A stretch of DNA of 64,000 nt from an uncultured Clostridia bacterium (GTDB taxonomy: Bacteria > Bacillota > Clostridia > Christensenellales > UBA1242), in NCBI GenBank assembly GCA_934756675.1, contig CAKVLG010000006.1, forward strand, positions 22,348 through 86,347. Reading direction: 5' to 3'. The notes under the pieces are model-generated. The model was not told where the DNA came from, did not search any database, and was given only the letters and a program-made list of their open reading frames with translations. This document shows, one piece after another, positions 17,013 through 25,297 of the stretch. Positions within the stretch are counted from its first letter, which is position 1, and the number at the start of each line of letters is the position of its first letter. The position numbers and the translations under genes are program-made.

Positions 17013-17053
17013 GCTGCACAAAATTAAAAATAGCGAAAAATATCAAAAATCTA

Positions 17054-17083
17054 TTGTGAATTAAATAGCGATTATGTTATACT
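17054..17083 (+). promoter_or_regulatory. Promoter of the Ppx/GppA-like gene
   Basis: TTGTGA (17054-17059), 18 bp spacer, TATACT (17078-17083) preceded by TGT, which gives an extended -10. Confidence 0.6.
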
Positions 17084-17125
17084 ACAACCAGAAAAATAAA
17101 TAGCACAAAATCGGAGAGTATTTTT

Positions 17126-18646
17126 ATGAATGAAAAAATTGCTTGCTTAATTATGGAAACATATTCGGTTAAAATGGTAATTGCAAATGCTTGCCAAGGT
17201 AGCTTTTTTGTGATGTGTGATTCCGAATTTGGCGAAATCAATCTTGGGCTCGAAGATGGTTCGGATTACTTTCTTAAAAAACCTCAAATCGACTTAACGA
17301 TTTCTGTTTTAAAGAACTTCCGCAAACTTTGTGATATGCACGGTGTGACTAGGTCTTATGCTGTTGCAAATTTCGAGTGTGGGGCTAAACCAAAGAATAT
17401 CTATAGTTTTTTTGATGAAGTATATGCCACTTGCGGTTTTAAGTTTACAATACTTTCTGATGAAGAACAACAAAATTATGTATTTTCGGGGCTCTCTAAT
17501 GGGTACGATATTCATAAAGGCGTAATTTTGCATGTTAATAGTGAAAGCATTAATATTATTCAATTTAATAGAAGAAATATTTTAAACCAAACAACTTTGC
17601 CTTTTGGACCAATGACTCTTGCTAATATGTTTGGCGACATTAAAGACAAAGATACAATGCTTCAAAAGATTGAAAAATATATAAAAGTTCAATTTGATGA
17701 TGTTGAATGGCTTGCTCCACTTGGTGAAGAAATGACTCTTACTTGCAGTGGTAGAGCATTTACAGACATTTCAAAAATGGTTCGTAAATATAAGAAATAT
17801 CCACTCAAAAAAGACGATGGCTATGAACTTAACTTCCAAGATAGCGATACAATCTTAAAGCAACTTTCAGAGCTTTCGCTCGACAAAACTAAGAGAATTA
17901 GGGGAATAGAAGAACCACGTTCCGATGTTTTTGTTGCGGGCTTAGTTCTCGCAAATTGCATTGCCGAAAAGTTTAACACCATGAAGTGTACAATTATTGA
18001 AAATGCAATGAGATCGGGAATATTTTACCGTGAAGTTATCCCTGCAACACTCGAAAAACCAGTTGCAGACGTTCTTGGATATTCATTGCTTGCACAAAAC
18101 AATTTCTATGATTTAGAAGATTCTAAACATAATGAGCAAGTATATAATCTTTCTATATTGCTTTTCAAACAATTGCGCGTTTTGCACAAATTACCACGTG
18201 GATATGTAAAAGTATTGCGTATTGCATCATATATGCACGATGCTGGCAAACGTATTAATTGCGAAAATCATGCCGACTTTGCATACCCAGTTATAATTGG
18301 ATCAGACATTAAAGGTGCAACGCATAGGGAAATCGTGCTTGCTGGCTTTGCAGCATCGCTTCACCAAGGTGGCGAATTGCAAGCAACCGAATGGGTGAAA
18401 TATAAAGATTTGCTTTTAGATGAAGACATTGATGCAGTTAGAAAGCTTGGCGTAATCTTGCGTTTAGCCGAAGCTTTTGACCGCACAAAACGCAATTGTA
18501 TCGTTGATATTAATTGCGATATTCTTGGCGATTCAGTCATAATGAAAACAGTATCCGAAGGCGACAATTCTTTTGAAATCCAGAAGGCACTCGAGTGCTC
18601 AAAGGATTTTGAGAAGTATTATAGGAAGAAGTTAGAAATCCTCTAG
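17126..18646 (+). CDS. Ppx/GppA-like protein with HD domain, phosphatase site degenerate
   Basis: A 506-residue relative of exopolyphosphatase/guanosine-pentaphosphate phosphatase: an ASKHA-fold N-terminal half plus a C-terminal HD domain. The order and spacing of the fold are kept, but the phosphate loops are lost. The usual IDxGSNS reads IMETYS near residue 10, and the DIGGGSTE loop reads HVNSESIN near residue 137. The LSDEEQQ stretch (about 113) keeps the catalytic-Glu neighbourhood. The HD domain looks intact: YMHDAGKR near residue 370, then ENHADFAY and a later LH. It is likely a regulatory or HD-only enzyme; polyphosphatase activity is unlikely. The start follows GGAGAG. Directly after the stop comes a 17-bp inverted repeat. 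Confidence 0.75.
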   Translation: MNEKIACLIMETYSVKMVIANACQGSFFVMCDSEFGEINLGLEDGSDYFLKKPQIDLTISVLKNFRKLCDMHGVTRSYAVANFECGAKPKNIYSFFDEVYATCGFKFTILSDEEQQNYVFSGLSNGYDIHKGVILHVNSESINIIQFNRRNILNQTTLPFGPMTLANMFGDIKDKDTMLQKIEKYIKVQFDDVEWLAPLGEEMTLTCSGRAFTDISKMVRKYKKYPLKKDDGYELNFQDSDTILKQLSELSLDKTKRIRGIEEPRSDVFVAGLVLANCIAEKFNTMKCTIIENAMRSGIFYREVIPATLEKPVADVLGYSLLAQNNFYDLEDSKHNEQVYNLSILLFKQLRVLHKLPRGYVKVLRIASYMHDAGKRINCENHADFAYPVIIGSDIKGATHREIVLAGFAASLHQGGELQATEWVKYKDLLLDEDIDAVRKLGVILRLAEAFDRTKRNCIVDINCDILGDSVIMKTVSEGDNSFEIQKALECSKDFEKYYRKKLEIL

Positions 18647-18777
18647 TTTTCGCGGCAAAATTTCAGCACATTACTACAGAAAAACAGATAAAAGCCAAAC
18701 AGTTACATACGAATTAGTATGCGCCTGCTTGGCTTTTTTTGTTTTCTTTGTACTGCACTAAAATTTTGCCGCGAAAA
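18647..18777. repeat. Palindromic repeat element A with 17-bp inverted ends
   Basis: Ends TTTTCGCGGCAAAATTT (18647-18663) and its exact reverse complement (18761-18777). Between them lies repeat copy A (18659-18739), which contains a stem AAAAGCCAA / TTGGCTTTT (18690-18698, 18729-18737) enclosing CATAC-GAATTA-GTATG. The inner stem followed by a T run can act as the terminator of the Ppx-like gene. No reading frame of substance. Confidence 0.8.
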
Positions 18778-18917
18778 CAATTGTATGGTACACGCCTGCC
18801 TGAGATTTTTTTATTTCTTTCTATAATATCAAAATTTTGCCGCGAAAATATTGTGTTTTAACACCTGCTTGGAAATTTTTTGTTTCTTTCTATCATATCG
18901 AAATTTGAGCCTTAAAA
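18761..18917. repeat. Short tandem array, period about 70 bp
   Basis: The sequence AAATTTTGCCGCGAAAA recurs at 18761, 18832 and, degenerate, at 18901. Each copy is followed by ATTGT, an A/CGCCTGC box and a T-rich TTTCTTTCTA stretch. Spacings are 71 and 69 bp. Non-coding. Confidence 0.75.
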
Positions 18918-18928
18918 CAATTGTAAAA

Positions 18929-19012
18929 AATTTCAGCACATTACTACAGAAAAACAAGAAAAAGCCAAACAGTTACATACGAATTAGTATGCGCCTGCTT
19001 CTTGGCTTTTTT
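18929..19012. repeat. Second copy of the 84-bp palindromic repeat
   Basis: Nearly identical to 18659-18739, with small differences in the linker and a CTT insertion before TTGGC. It keeps the AAAAGCCAA / TTGGCTTTT stem (18960-18968, 19002-19010) and the inner CATAC/GTATG stem. The compensated, structured core in both copies suggests an RNA hairpin or a dispersed palindromic element. Confidence 0.8.
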
Positions 19013-19080
19013 ATTCTTCCTAAAAACACGCAAACTATGGCGTTAAACCAGTAGTGGGGAAAATAACGTTATCCCCGACA

Positions 19081-19220
19081 CGTCATCTTGAGCGTAGCAA
19101 CGCGTAGTCGAAAGATCTACTTCATACAATTCACATTACAAATAAAATTGCTGTTTTATTTTCAGAACTATTAGTACAAAGTGGATCTTTCGACTTCATT
19201 TCATTCCGCTCAAGATGATG
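19081..19220. repeat. 140-bp imperfect palindrome, REP/MITE-like
   Basis: The arms CGTCATCTTGAGCG (19081) and CGCTCAAGATGATG (19207-19220), and GTCGAAAGATC (19107-19117) and GATCTTTCGAC (19184-19194), are all symmetric about 19150.5. The AT-rich centre is unpaired. A related half-unit lies at 19284-19322 (GTCATTCAGAGCG... GAAGAATCTAC). Similar TCATTCTGAGCG-type repeats are, from memory, scattered in many bacterial genomes. No transposase is present. The rest of the gap to 19376 holds nothing I recognise. Confidence 0.75.
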
Positions 19221-19376
19221 GGTGTGGTGGTCTGGTGCTACACTAAAAAATGGGGTGTAGTGGTTCTCATATTTCCAGTCCCTGTCATTCAGAGCGTTGC
19301 GTAAGAAACGCGAAGAATCTACTTTATACATTCAACTCTGTAAACAAAAAATCAGATTGATTAAATCTGCTAAACT

Positions 19377-19988
19377 CTATTTATTCTTATTTTTTACATT
19401 GCGATTGATTTTTAATTTATAGAATATGCCATACTTTTTCCTTGCGTCATCTTCGGCATTTTCGAAGCGGTAGGTGTTGGCACGAAGAGTGTTATAAAAA
19501 TCGTCCTCGTTGCGATATTTATATTCAAGGCGCTTAAGTTTTTTTATTGTGTAACTTTGCGCGTCGCGTTCGATTGCTTGGTTGTTATACATAATTCTAT
19601 CTTCACTGGAAGTGAAGTAGTTTTGCCAGTTCTTTTTCCAACGTTTTTCCTTAAAGTTGTACCAATGCAAATTCTTTTGCACAATTATGTATTGGTATGC
19701 GTGCCTGCCTTCGTGAATAATGGTTTCTAGGGCATGAAAACGCAGTTTATCGTTATATAACAGTTCTTCGTTTACATATATCATTTTTTCGCCATTATTG
19801 ATAGAAAACATGCCATAGCAGTTCCAGTTTGGTGTGTCCTTTACGCGGACAGGGACAGCTTCGCGATGTTGCTTTTTTGCCATTTTGTTTTCTAGCGCTT
19901 GAAGAATGCGCAAGCGTTTGTCTGGCGAGTATTTTTTCCATTTTCTTTGTTTAAATTTACTAAATAAAAATAACATAACATTTACCAC
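19377..19988 (-). CDS. Putative HExxH metallopeptidase-like protein
   Basis: A 203-residue basic protein with TIIHEGRHAYQY near residue 90, an HExxH motif that in many families binds zinc and provides the catalytic Glu. A third ligand may be the E/D in AIERDAQSY (about residue 138), a gluzincin-like spacing. There is no signal peptide, though the first residues (MLFLFSKF) are hydrophobic. The family is not recognised. The start is uncertain: GTG at 19988 or ATG at 19976. Neither has a good Shine-Dalgarno site, and a TAGTAT element at 19996-20001 lies 7 nt before the GTG. It stands alone beside the repeat region and could be an accessory gene. Confidence 0.6.
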   Translation of the reverse strand: MVNVMLFLFSKFKQRKWKKYSPDKRLRILQALENKMAKKQHREAVPVRVKDTPNWNCYGMFSINNGEKMIYVNEELLYNDKLRFHALETIIHEGRHAYQYIIVQKNLHWYNFKEKRWKKNWQNYFTSSEDRIMYNNQAIERDAQSYTIKKLKRLEYKYRNEDDFYNTLRANTYRFENAEDDARKKYGIFYKLKINRNVKNKNK

Positions 19989-20039
19989 TTATAGAATACT
20001 ATTTTTTATAAGCAATTGTCTATCTTATCGTGTAATTTG

Positions 20040-20068
20040 TTTACATTTTTTTGCGTGTTTGATACAAT
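20040..20068 (+). promoter_or_regulatory. Leaderless promoter of the OGG gene
   Basis: TTTACA (20040-20045), 17 bp spacer, TACAAT (20063-20068). The -10 ends 6 nt before the GTG start at 20075, so the transcript is predicted to begin at the start codon. No Shine-Dalgarno site exists. Confidence 0.65.
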
Positions 20069-20074
20069 TATATT

Positions 20075-20905
20075 GTGAAATACGTAGTAAAAAGTGATAG
20101 AATAGAGATTGAAAAATGTGACGAATTTGATATTCGTCAGATTTTGGAGTGTGGGCAAATATTTCGCTTTTATGAAAATAATGGTGAATATTCTTGTTGC
20201 AGTGGTGATAGATTTGCAAAGATTATAGAAAGTGATGACAAAATAACTATTTTAACAAGTGACCCAAGGTATTTTGAAAACTTTTTTGACCTTAAAACAG
20301 ACTATGCGGCAATAAAGAAGCAGTTATCTGCTGACGCGTTTATGGCAAAAGCTATTAGCTATGGTAAGGGAATACGTATACTCAATCGTGAGCCGCTTGA
20401 TTGTATTATTGAATTTATTATATCTGCAAACAACAACATAACGCGCATTCGCAAGATTGTCGAAAGGTTGTGTGAAGGTGCTGGTACAAAAAAAAGTGGT
20501 TATTATGCATTTCCAACAATAGACCAGCTTGCAGATAGGTCGCTTGAATTTTATAACAGCCTTGGTGCAGGGTACCGTGGTGCATATCTTTTTGATACTG
20601 TCCAAAGGTTAAAGCTAATCGATATAAGTATTCTTAGAGAAATGCCAACACAGGACTTAAAAAAGTTTTTAATCAGCCTTAAAGGGATAGGTGAAAAGGT
20701 GGCAAACTGCATTTTGTTGTTTGGTTTTCACCGCATGGACACGTTTCCTGTTGATACATGGATTGCAAAGGTTTATGCCGACCACTTTGGTGGCGAATTA
20801 ACATCACGCGTGCAAATCACCAGGTTTTTCGAGGAAAAATATGGTACTTTGTCTGGCATAGCACAACAATATTTGTTTTATTATAAAAGAGAATGTTTAG
20901 AATAA
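20075..20905 (+). CDS. ogg: 8-oxoguanine DNA glycosylase/AP lyase (OGG1-type)
   Basis: Base-excision repair enzyme of 276 residues that removes 8-oxoguanine opposite C and nicks the abasic site. The N-terminal OGG domain reads ILECGQIFRFYE (about residues 23-34). The HhH-GPD core has LKGIGEKVANCIL (about 205-217) with the Schiff-base Lys and FPVDTWIAKVY with the catalytic Asp. The start is GTG, chosen because the protein matches from its first residues and a consensus promoter leaves no room for a leader. The reading frame continues to a TAA, followed 16 bp later by the nfeD promoter, so it is monocistronic. Confidence 0.9.
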   Translation: MKYVVKSDRIEIEKCDEFDIRQILECGQIFRFYENNGEYSCCSGDRFAKIIESDDKITILTSDPRYFENFFDLKTDYAAIKKQLSADAFMAKAISYGKGIRILNREPLDCIIEFIISANNNITRIRKIVERLCEGAGTKKSGYYAFPTIDQLADRSLEFYNSLGAGYRGAYLFDTVQRLKLIDISILREMPTQDLKKFLISLKGIGEKVANCILLFGFHRMDTFPVDTWIAKVYADHFGGELTSRVQITRFFEEKYGTLSGIAQQYLFYYKRECLE

Positions 20906-20921
20906 ATTTATAAAAGGGGTA

Positions 20922-20950
20922 TTGAAAAAGTAGTTTTTGTATGGTAAAAT
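20922..20950 (+). promoter_or_regulatory. Promoter of the nfeD-floA operon
   Basis: TTGAAA (20922-20927), 17 bp spacer, TAAAAT (20945-20950). AAAGGAG and the ATG at 20977 follow. Confidence 0.75.
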
Positions 20951-20976
20951 ATACATGCTACCCCAAAGGAGCGATT

Positions 20977-21510
20977 ATGTTTAGAGCATTTGTTACATTT
21001 TTTGCTGGAATGGATTTGTGGACAATTCTTGCTTTTGTTTTGACAAACGCATGCTTTGTCCTTTGGGTTTTCTTCCGCAAGCACAAATATTTGCCATTTA
21101 TTGGTATTTTTGGAGTGCTTATTACCGTTCTTGCAAGATTAAATGCTGGTTATTCGTCGAATAACGAACCATTACTTTATATGTTTTGGGAAGTTGCTCT
21201 TGTCGTAATCATATATTTTGCAACGTTCTTTATAACAAAAGCTATTGTTGATTCAAAAAATCGTAAGCGTCAAAATGTCGGATATATTCACAAAACCGAG
21301 ATTAAACTTAACGACAACGGAACGCCTGATTTTTCGGAATTTATGGGCAGAATGGGCGTGTGCAAAACAGACCTAAGACCAACTGGTAAAGTTGATTTTG
21401 GCGACAAAATCATGGATTGTGTTGCGCAAAAAGGCTATATTTATGCTGGGCACAATGTTAAAGTTGTTAAAATTGAAGGGGCAAAAATTGTGGTAGCAAA
21501 ACGTAATTAG
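20977..21510 (+). CDS. NfeD-family membrane protein
   Basis: A 177-residue membrane protein with three to four hydrophobic helices (about residues 1-95) and a C-terminal OB-fold-like domain (RMGVCKTDLRPTGKVDFGDKI..., EGAKIVVAKRN) typical of the short NfeD family. These proteins pair with flotillins in membrane microdomains. The ATG at 20977 is chosen over the upstream frame start at 20941 because it follows AAAGGAG and lies downstream of the promoter, whose -10 would fall inside the longer version. floA starts 14 bp downstream with its own ribosome site, so the pair is co-transcribed. Confidence 0.88.
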   Translation: MFRAFVTFFAGMDLWTILAFVLTNACFVLWVFFRKHKYLPFIGIFGVLITVLARLNAGYSSNNEPLLYMFWEVALVVIIYFATFFITKAIVDSKNRKRQNVGYIHKTEIKLNDNGTPDFSEFMGRMGVCKTDLRPTGKVDFGDKIMDCVAQKGYIYAGHNVKVVKIEGAKIVVAKRN

Positions 21511-21524
21511 GAGGCATTTGCCTT

Positions 21525-22589
21525 ATGACAAATTTGTTACTATCTATTAGTGTCGGTGGAATTGTTACTCTTTCGATTGTCGGCGTACTTATACTTGCGG
21601 CGATAATTGTTTTTTTGTGCTTGGTTCCTTTCCGTCTTTGGTTTAGAGCACTTATGAGTAATGCTCATATTCCAATGACAAAACTAATTGGTATGAAAAT
21701 GCGTAAAGTTAATGTTACGTCTATTGTTTTAAATTATATCACTGCTAAAAAAGCAGGTATCAATATAACACTTGAAGAGCTTGAAACTCATTCTATGGCT
21801 GGTGGGGATATAGAGCGTGTTGTTAAAGCTCTTGTATCTGCTAACTCTGCAAACTTTGACTTATCTATTCAAACAGCTAAGGCTATTGACCTTGCTGGTC
21901 GTGATGTGTATCAAGCTGTTAGAACATCTGTTGTGCCAAAGATTATCGAGACTCCAGAAATTTGTGCTATGGCAAAAGATGGTATTGAATTAAAAGTAAA
22001 AGCAAAGGTTACTGTTACATCAAACATGCACATGCAAATCTCTGGTGCTGGTGAAGAAACAATTATCGCCAGAGTTGGTGAAGGTATTGTTACTGCCGTA
22101 GGTTCGGCTGCAAATCACAAAATCGTCATCGAAAGTCCAGATATTATTTCAAACACAGTTCTAAGTAAGGGGCTTGACAGCGGCACTGCTTATGAAATTG
22201 TATCTATCGATATAGCTGCCGTTGATGTTGGCAGAAACATTGGCGCGGAGCTTGAAATTGCCGAAGCAGAAGCTGCAAAACGTATCGCTCAATCTAAGGC
22301 AGAAGAGCGTAAGTGTATGGCTATTGCTGCCGAAAACGAAATGAAAGCAAAAGTTCAGGAAATGCGTGCACTTGTTGTTAAGGCAGAAGCAGAAGTGCCA
22401 AAGGCTCTTGCAAAAGCACTAGACAGCGGAAAGATGTCTGCCATGGATTATTATGAATTGCAAAACTTGAAAGCTGACACTGCAATGCGTTCTGCAATTG
22501 GTACCGAAAAGGAAACATCAACAGACAACAATAGTTCTAAGTCTAGACCATTTTTCCCAAACAGACCTCCATTTGGTGGTAATGATTAA
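21525..22589 (+). CDS. floA: Flotillin-like protein FloA
   Basis: Membrane scaffold of lipid microdomains, 354 residues. An N-terminal hydrophobic hairpin (about residues 5-45) leads into a SPFH/PHB-type domain with the FloA signature VTSIVLNYITAKKAGI and EELETHSMAGGDIERVV. An Ala/Glu-rich coiled-coil segment (GAELEIAEAEAAKRIAQSKA) follows. The tail is Ser/Asn/Pro-rich. The length is close to the usual 330. The ribosome site is TTAGGAGG. It forms an operon with the NfeD gene upstream and a disordered membrane-anchored protein downstream, whose ATG shares a base with the floA stop (TAATG). Confidence 0.95.
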   Translation: MTNLLLSISVGGIVTLSIVGVLILAAIIVFLCLVPFRLWFRALMSNAHIPMTKLIGMKMRKVNVTSIVLNYITAKKAGINITLEELETHSMAGGDIERVVKALVSANSANFDLSIQTAKAIDLAGRDVYQAVRTSVVPKIIETPEICAMAKDGIELKVKAKVTVTSNMHMQISGAGEETIIARVGEGIVTAVGSAANHKIVIESPDIISNTVLSKGLDSGTAYEIVSIDIAAVDVGRNIGAELEIAEAEAAKRIAQSKAEERKCMAIAAENEMKAKVQEMRALVVKAEAEVPKALAKALDSGKMSAMDYYELQNLKADTAMRSAIGTEKETSTDNNSSKSRPFFPNRPPFGGND

Positions 22590-23431
22590 TGATAGAAATT
22601 TTACTTATTAGCCTTTTATTAGTTTCTTGCCTAGCCATTAGCTGGGCAATTTTTCATAATAAAAAAAAGAAAGGCGATAAATCTAGCAAAAAATCAGATA
22701 AAAAAGCTGAGAAAAAAGAAGAGAAGCCAGTGATAAAATCTGGAGAAGACAAGAAAGATAAGTCGCAAGAAGATAAATCAGAAAAAAAGAAAGATGAAAC
22801 TACCGAAGAAAAACCGCCAGAGATAAAAGATGATATAAAACTTTCTAAATCTGAGCGCAAATTCAAGATTACAAAGGCGGCAAAAGAGACACCAAAAGAA
22901 ACGCCACGCATAGAAAAAGTTTATGCAGGTGAAGAGCAAAAAACAGAAGAACCGCAAGAGCTAGAAATGGTAATGGTAAAGCAGCCAGAACCACAAAAAC
23001 AATCAGCACAAGTATCTGGTGAAAAAAGCATTGAAAAGGTTTTTGATGAAAGCAAAAAGGAAGAGCAAGAAGAAAAACAAGAAGAGAAACCAAAACAGCC
23101 AGACAAGACTTTGCCAATAAGAACGCCATCAATAAGAGGCCGCATAGATTTTCGCACGCATCTTGATGATATTTACAATGGTTTTTCGATGGGTATTGCT
23201 CCACCTCCACCACCAAAAAAGATAGAAGAAAAAGAAGACAAATCAAAAAAATCAGATGATGACGGGTCGAACTTTTTGTTCAAATTTTTCAAAGATATGG
23301 ACATGGAAGAAATGCCCGAAAAACCTAAGAAAAGTAGCATAAAAATCAACACAAAGGACATGCTTATTGCAGATACTTTGATGCATAGACCAACGTATTT
23401 AAAAAAATTTAAAAAAAATAAGAGAATTTAA
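22589..23431 (+). CDS. Membrane-anchored Lys/Glu-rich disordered protein
   Basis: A 280-residue protein of unknown function. One N-terminal transmembrane helix (residues 3-22) is followed by a long low-complexity Lys/Glu/Ser stretch (about 25-190), a short more ordered patch (RGRIDFRTHLDDIYNGFSMG, about 192-211) with a proline run, and a basic C-terminus (TYLKKFKKNKRI). Most of the chain is probably disordered and intracellular. Coupling to floA through the TAATG overlap suggests a role at flotillin microdomains, which is inference. No dedicated ribosome site beyond a weak GGTGG is seen. Confidence 0.75.
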   Translation: MIEILLISLLLVSCLAISWAIFHNKKKKGDKSSKKSDKKAEKKEEKPVIKSGEDKKDKSQEDKSEKKKDETTEEKPPEIKDDIKLSKSERKFKITKAAKETPKETPRIEKVYAGEEQKTEEPQELEMVMVKQPEPQKQSAQVSGEKSIEKVFDESKKEEQEEKQEEKPKQPDKTLPIRTPSIRGRIDFRTHLDDIYNGFSMGIAPPPPPKKIEEKEDKSKKSDDDGSNFLFKFFKDMDMEEMPEKPKKSSIKINTKDMLIADTLMHRPTYLKKFKKNKRI

Positions 23432-23488
23432 AGGTTTTTTACGTTTGAATTTCGAAATATAGTGTTGTAGGACTTTTGGAGGCAGATT

Positions 23489-25297
23489 TTGACAAACGGT
23501 TTTCCAGCAGGGTTTATCGACGAACTAAAAGCAAAAAATGATATAGTTTCGGTCGTTTCGAGATATGTTACACTTGAACGTAAAGGCAGAACATATTGGG
23601 GAAGGTGTCCGTTCCACGGTGAAAAGACGCCATCTTTTGCTGTGAACGAAAATGATCAGTTTTATCATTGCTTTGGTTGTCATGCTGGTGGCGATGTTAT
23701 AAAATTTGTCCAAGAGATTGAAACGATGGACTTTATGGGTGCAATAAACTTGCTTGCAGAGTGGGCACACATGGAAGTTCCTGCACTTTCGAATACCGAC
23801 AATAGTGCAATAGAAAAAAGAAAGCAACAAAAAGAAAGATTGCTCGCCATTATGAAAGATACGGCTAAGTATTATCACTCAAATTTGTCGCTTCCAGTTG
23901 CAAAACCAGCACGTGATTATCTTGCAAAAAGAAAGGTTATGCCAGAAGTTGCAAACAAGTTTGGAATGGGTTATTCGCTTGGATATAACGAATTGCCAGT
24001 ATACCTTGCTAGCAAAGGTTATACCGAAAACGAAATGCTTGATGCTGGCGTGGTTAAGCGTAATCCAAGCGGCAAACTTTATGATGTTGTTGCGGGCAGG
24101 TTAGTTTTTCCAGTTATTGATGTTTATGGTAATGTTATTGCATTTTGTGGTAGATTGCTTGATGCTGAAGCTGCATTTGCAAAATACTTAAACACAGCCG
24201 AAACGATGCTTTTTAGTAAGGGCAAAACACTTTTTGGAATTAACCTTGTAAAAAAGAAAAAACAGACTTCGCCAATTGATTATTTAATCGTGGTTGAAGG
24301 GCACATGGATGTTGTGTCGCTCCACAAGGCTGGGTTTGATACGGCTGTTGCCAGCATGGGAACAGCTCTGACCGAAGATCAAGCAAAACTTATGAAGCGT
24401 TTTTCTGACAAAATTTACATTTGTTACGACGGGGATTCTGCGGGCAAAAAGGCAACACTTCGTGGGCTTGATATTTTGAAGAATAATGGGCTCGAAGTAA
24501 AAGTTGTATCTTTACCGGAAGGACTTGACCCAGATGATGTGATCAATAAATATGGTGCAAGTGGCTATCAAAAATGCTTAGACAGAGCTTTGCCACTTGT
24601 CGAGTTTAAACTTAAATATTTGCAAAAACTTTATGATGTTTCTACGCATGACGGCAAAGCTAAGTATTTGGAAGAATCAATTCTCGTTTTAAAATCACTT
24701 AGCGACGTCGAGGCGGAGGTTTATCTTGATCTTGTTTCTAGCATAAGCGACAGTAACAAAGATTTTATACGCAGACAACTTAGCAAAGAAACGTTAGATA
24801 AACCGCAAGTTTCTACATTAACAAAACTTGCTGCCGAGCGTGAAGTTACGCCGCTTGACTCTGGCCGTGAAAAAGCAGAAAAATATATTTTGTCGTGTAT
24901 GGTGCATGCAAAGCCTTTTGTGAATGCAAACCAAGACATTTCGAAATTGTTTTCGAGCACGCGTCAAGAATTTTATGAATTTTTGCACAGTGCACTCCAG
25001 TTAACGCAGACTGGTACAAGCTTGGTGCAGAAATTTTATAATGAGTTTAGCGATGAGCTTAGCGAAGAAGCTAGCGAAATTGTGAACTATTTGCTTATCG
25101 GTGGAAATGAAGAATTTGACTCTACCGTATACAATGATTGTGTTTGGCGACTTGCCAAAGAATATTATGAAAAGCAAATCGAAGAACTATCGAAACAAGT
25201 AAAAACTGAAATTGAGCCTTCAAAAAGGCGTGCAATTGCTGAAAAAATAAACGATTATTTGATAAAAATTAGGAATAAAAAGGTGGATATAGTATGA
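23489..25297 (+). CDS. dnaG: DNA primase
   Basis: Synthesises RNA primers at the replication fork. The 602 residues show an N-terminal CHC2 zinc finger (CPFHGEKTPSF... HCFGCHAGG, about residues 41-65), a TOPRIM domain with VVEGHMDVV near residue 268 and the CYDGDSAGKKA acidic motif, and a C-terminal helicase-binding region. The start codon is TTG at 23489, set by a GGAGG 6 nt upstream and by the conserved N-terminus (GFPAGFIDELKAKNDIV). It overlaps rpoD by 4 bp. The dnaG-rpoD order is the classical macromolecular-synthesis arrangement. Confidence 0.97.
   Translation: MTNGFPAGFIDELKAKNDIVSVVSRYVTLERKGRTYWGRCPFHGEKTPSFAVNENDQFYHCFGCHAGGDVIKFVQEIETMDFMGAINLLAEWAHMEVPALSNTDNSAIEKRKQQKERLLAIMKDTAKYYHSNLSLPVAKPARDYLAKRKVMPEVANKFGMGYSLGYNELPVYLASKGYTENEMLDAGVVKRNPSGKLYDVVAGRLVFPVIDVYGNVIAFCGRLLDAEAAFAKYLNTAETMLFSKGKTLFGINLVKKKKQTSPIDYLIVVEGHMDVVSLHKAGFDTAVASMGTALTEDQAKLMKRFSDKIYICYDGDSAGKKATLRGLDILKNNGLEVKVVSLPEGLDPDDVINKYGASGYQKCLDRALPLVEFKLKYLQKLYDVSTHDGKAKYLEESILVLKSLSDVEAEVYLDLVSSISDSNKDFIRRQLSKETLDKPQVSTLTKLAAEREVTPLDSGREKAEKYILSCMVHAKPFVNANQDISKLFSSTRQEFYEFLHSALQLTQTGTSLVQKFYNEFSDELSEEASEIVNYLLIGGNEEFDSTVYNDCVWRLAKEYYEKQIEELSKQVKTEIEPSKRRAIAEKINDYLIKIRNKKVDIV

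Noticed and set aside
18851..19054. Small open frame in the repeat block (67 codons, plus strand)
   Set aside because: It is made of repeat copies, has no ribosome site and a low-complexity product; the same holds for the minus-strand frame at 19131-19331 inside the palindrome.
18647..19322. CRISPR array
   Set aside because: The repeats are few, of unequal spacing, structured and without unique spacers of constant length; no cas genes are present.
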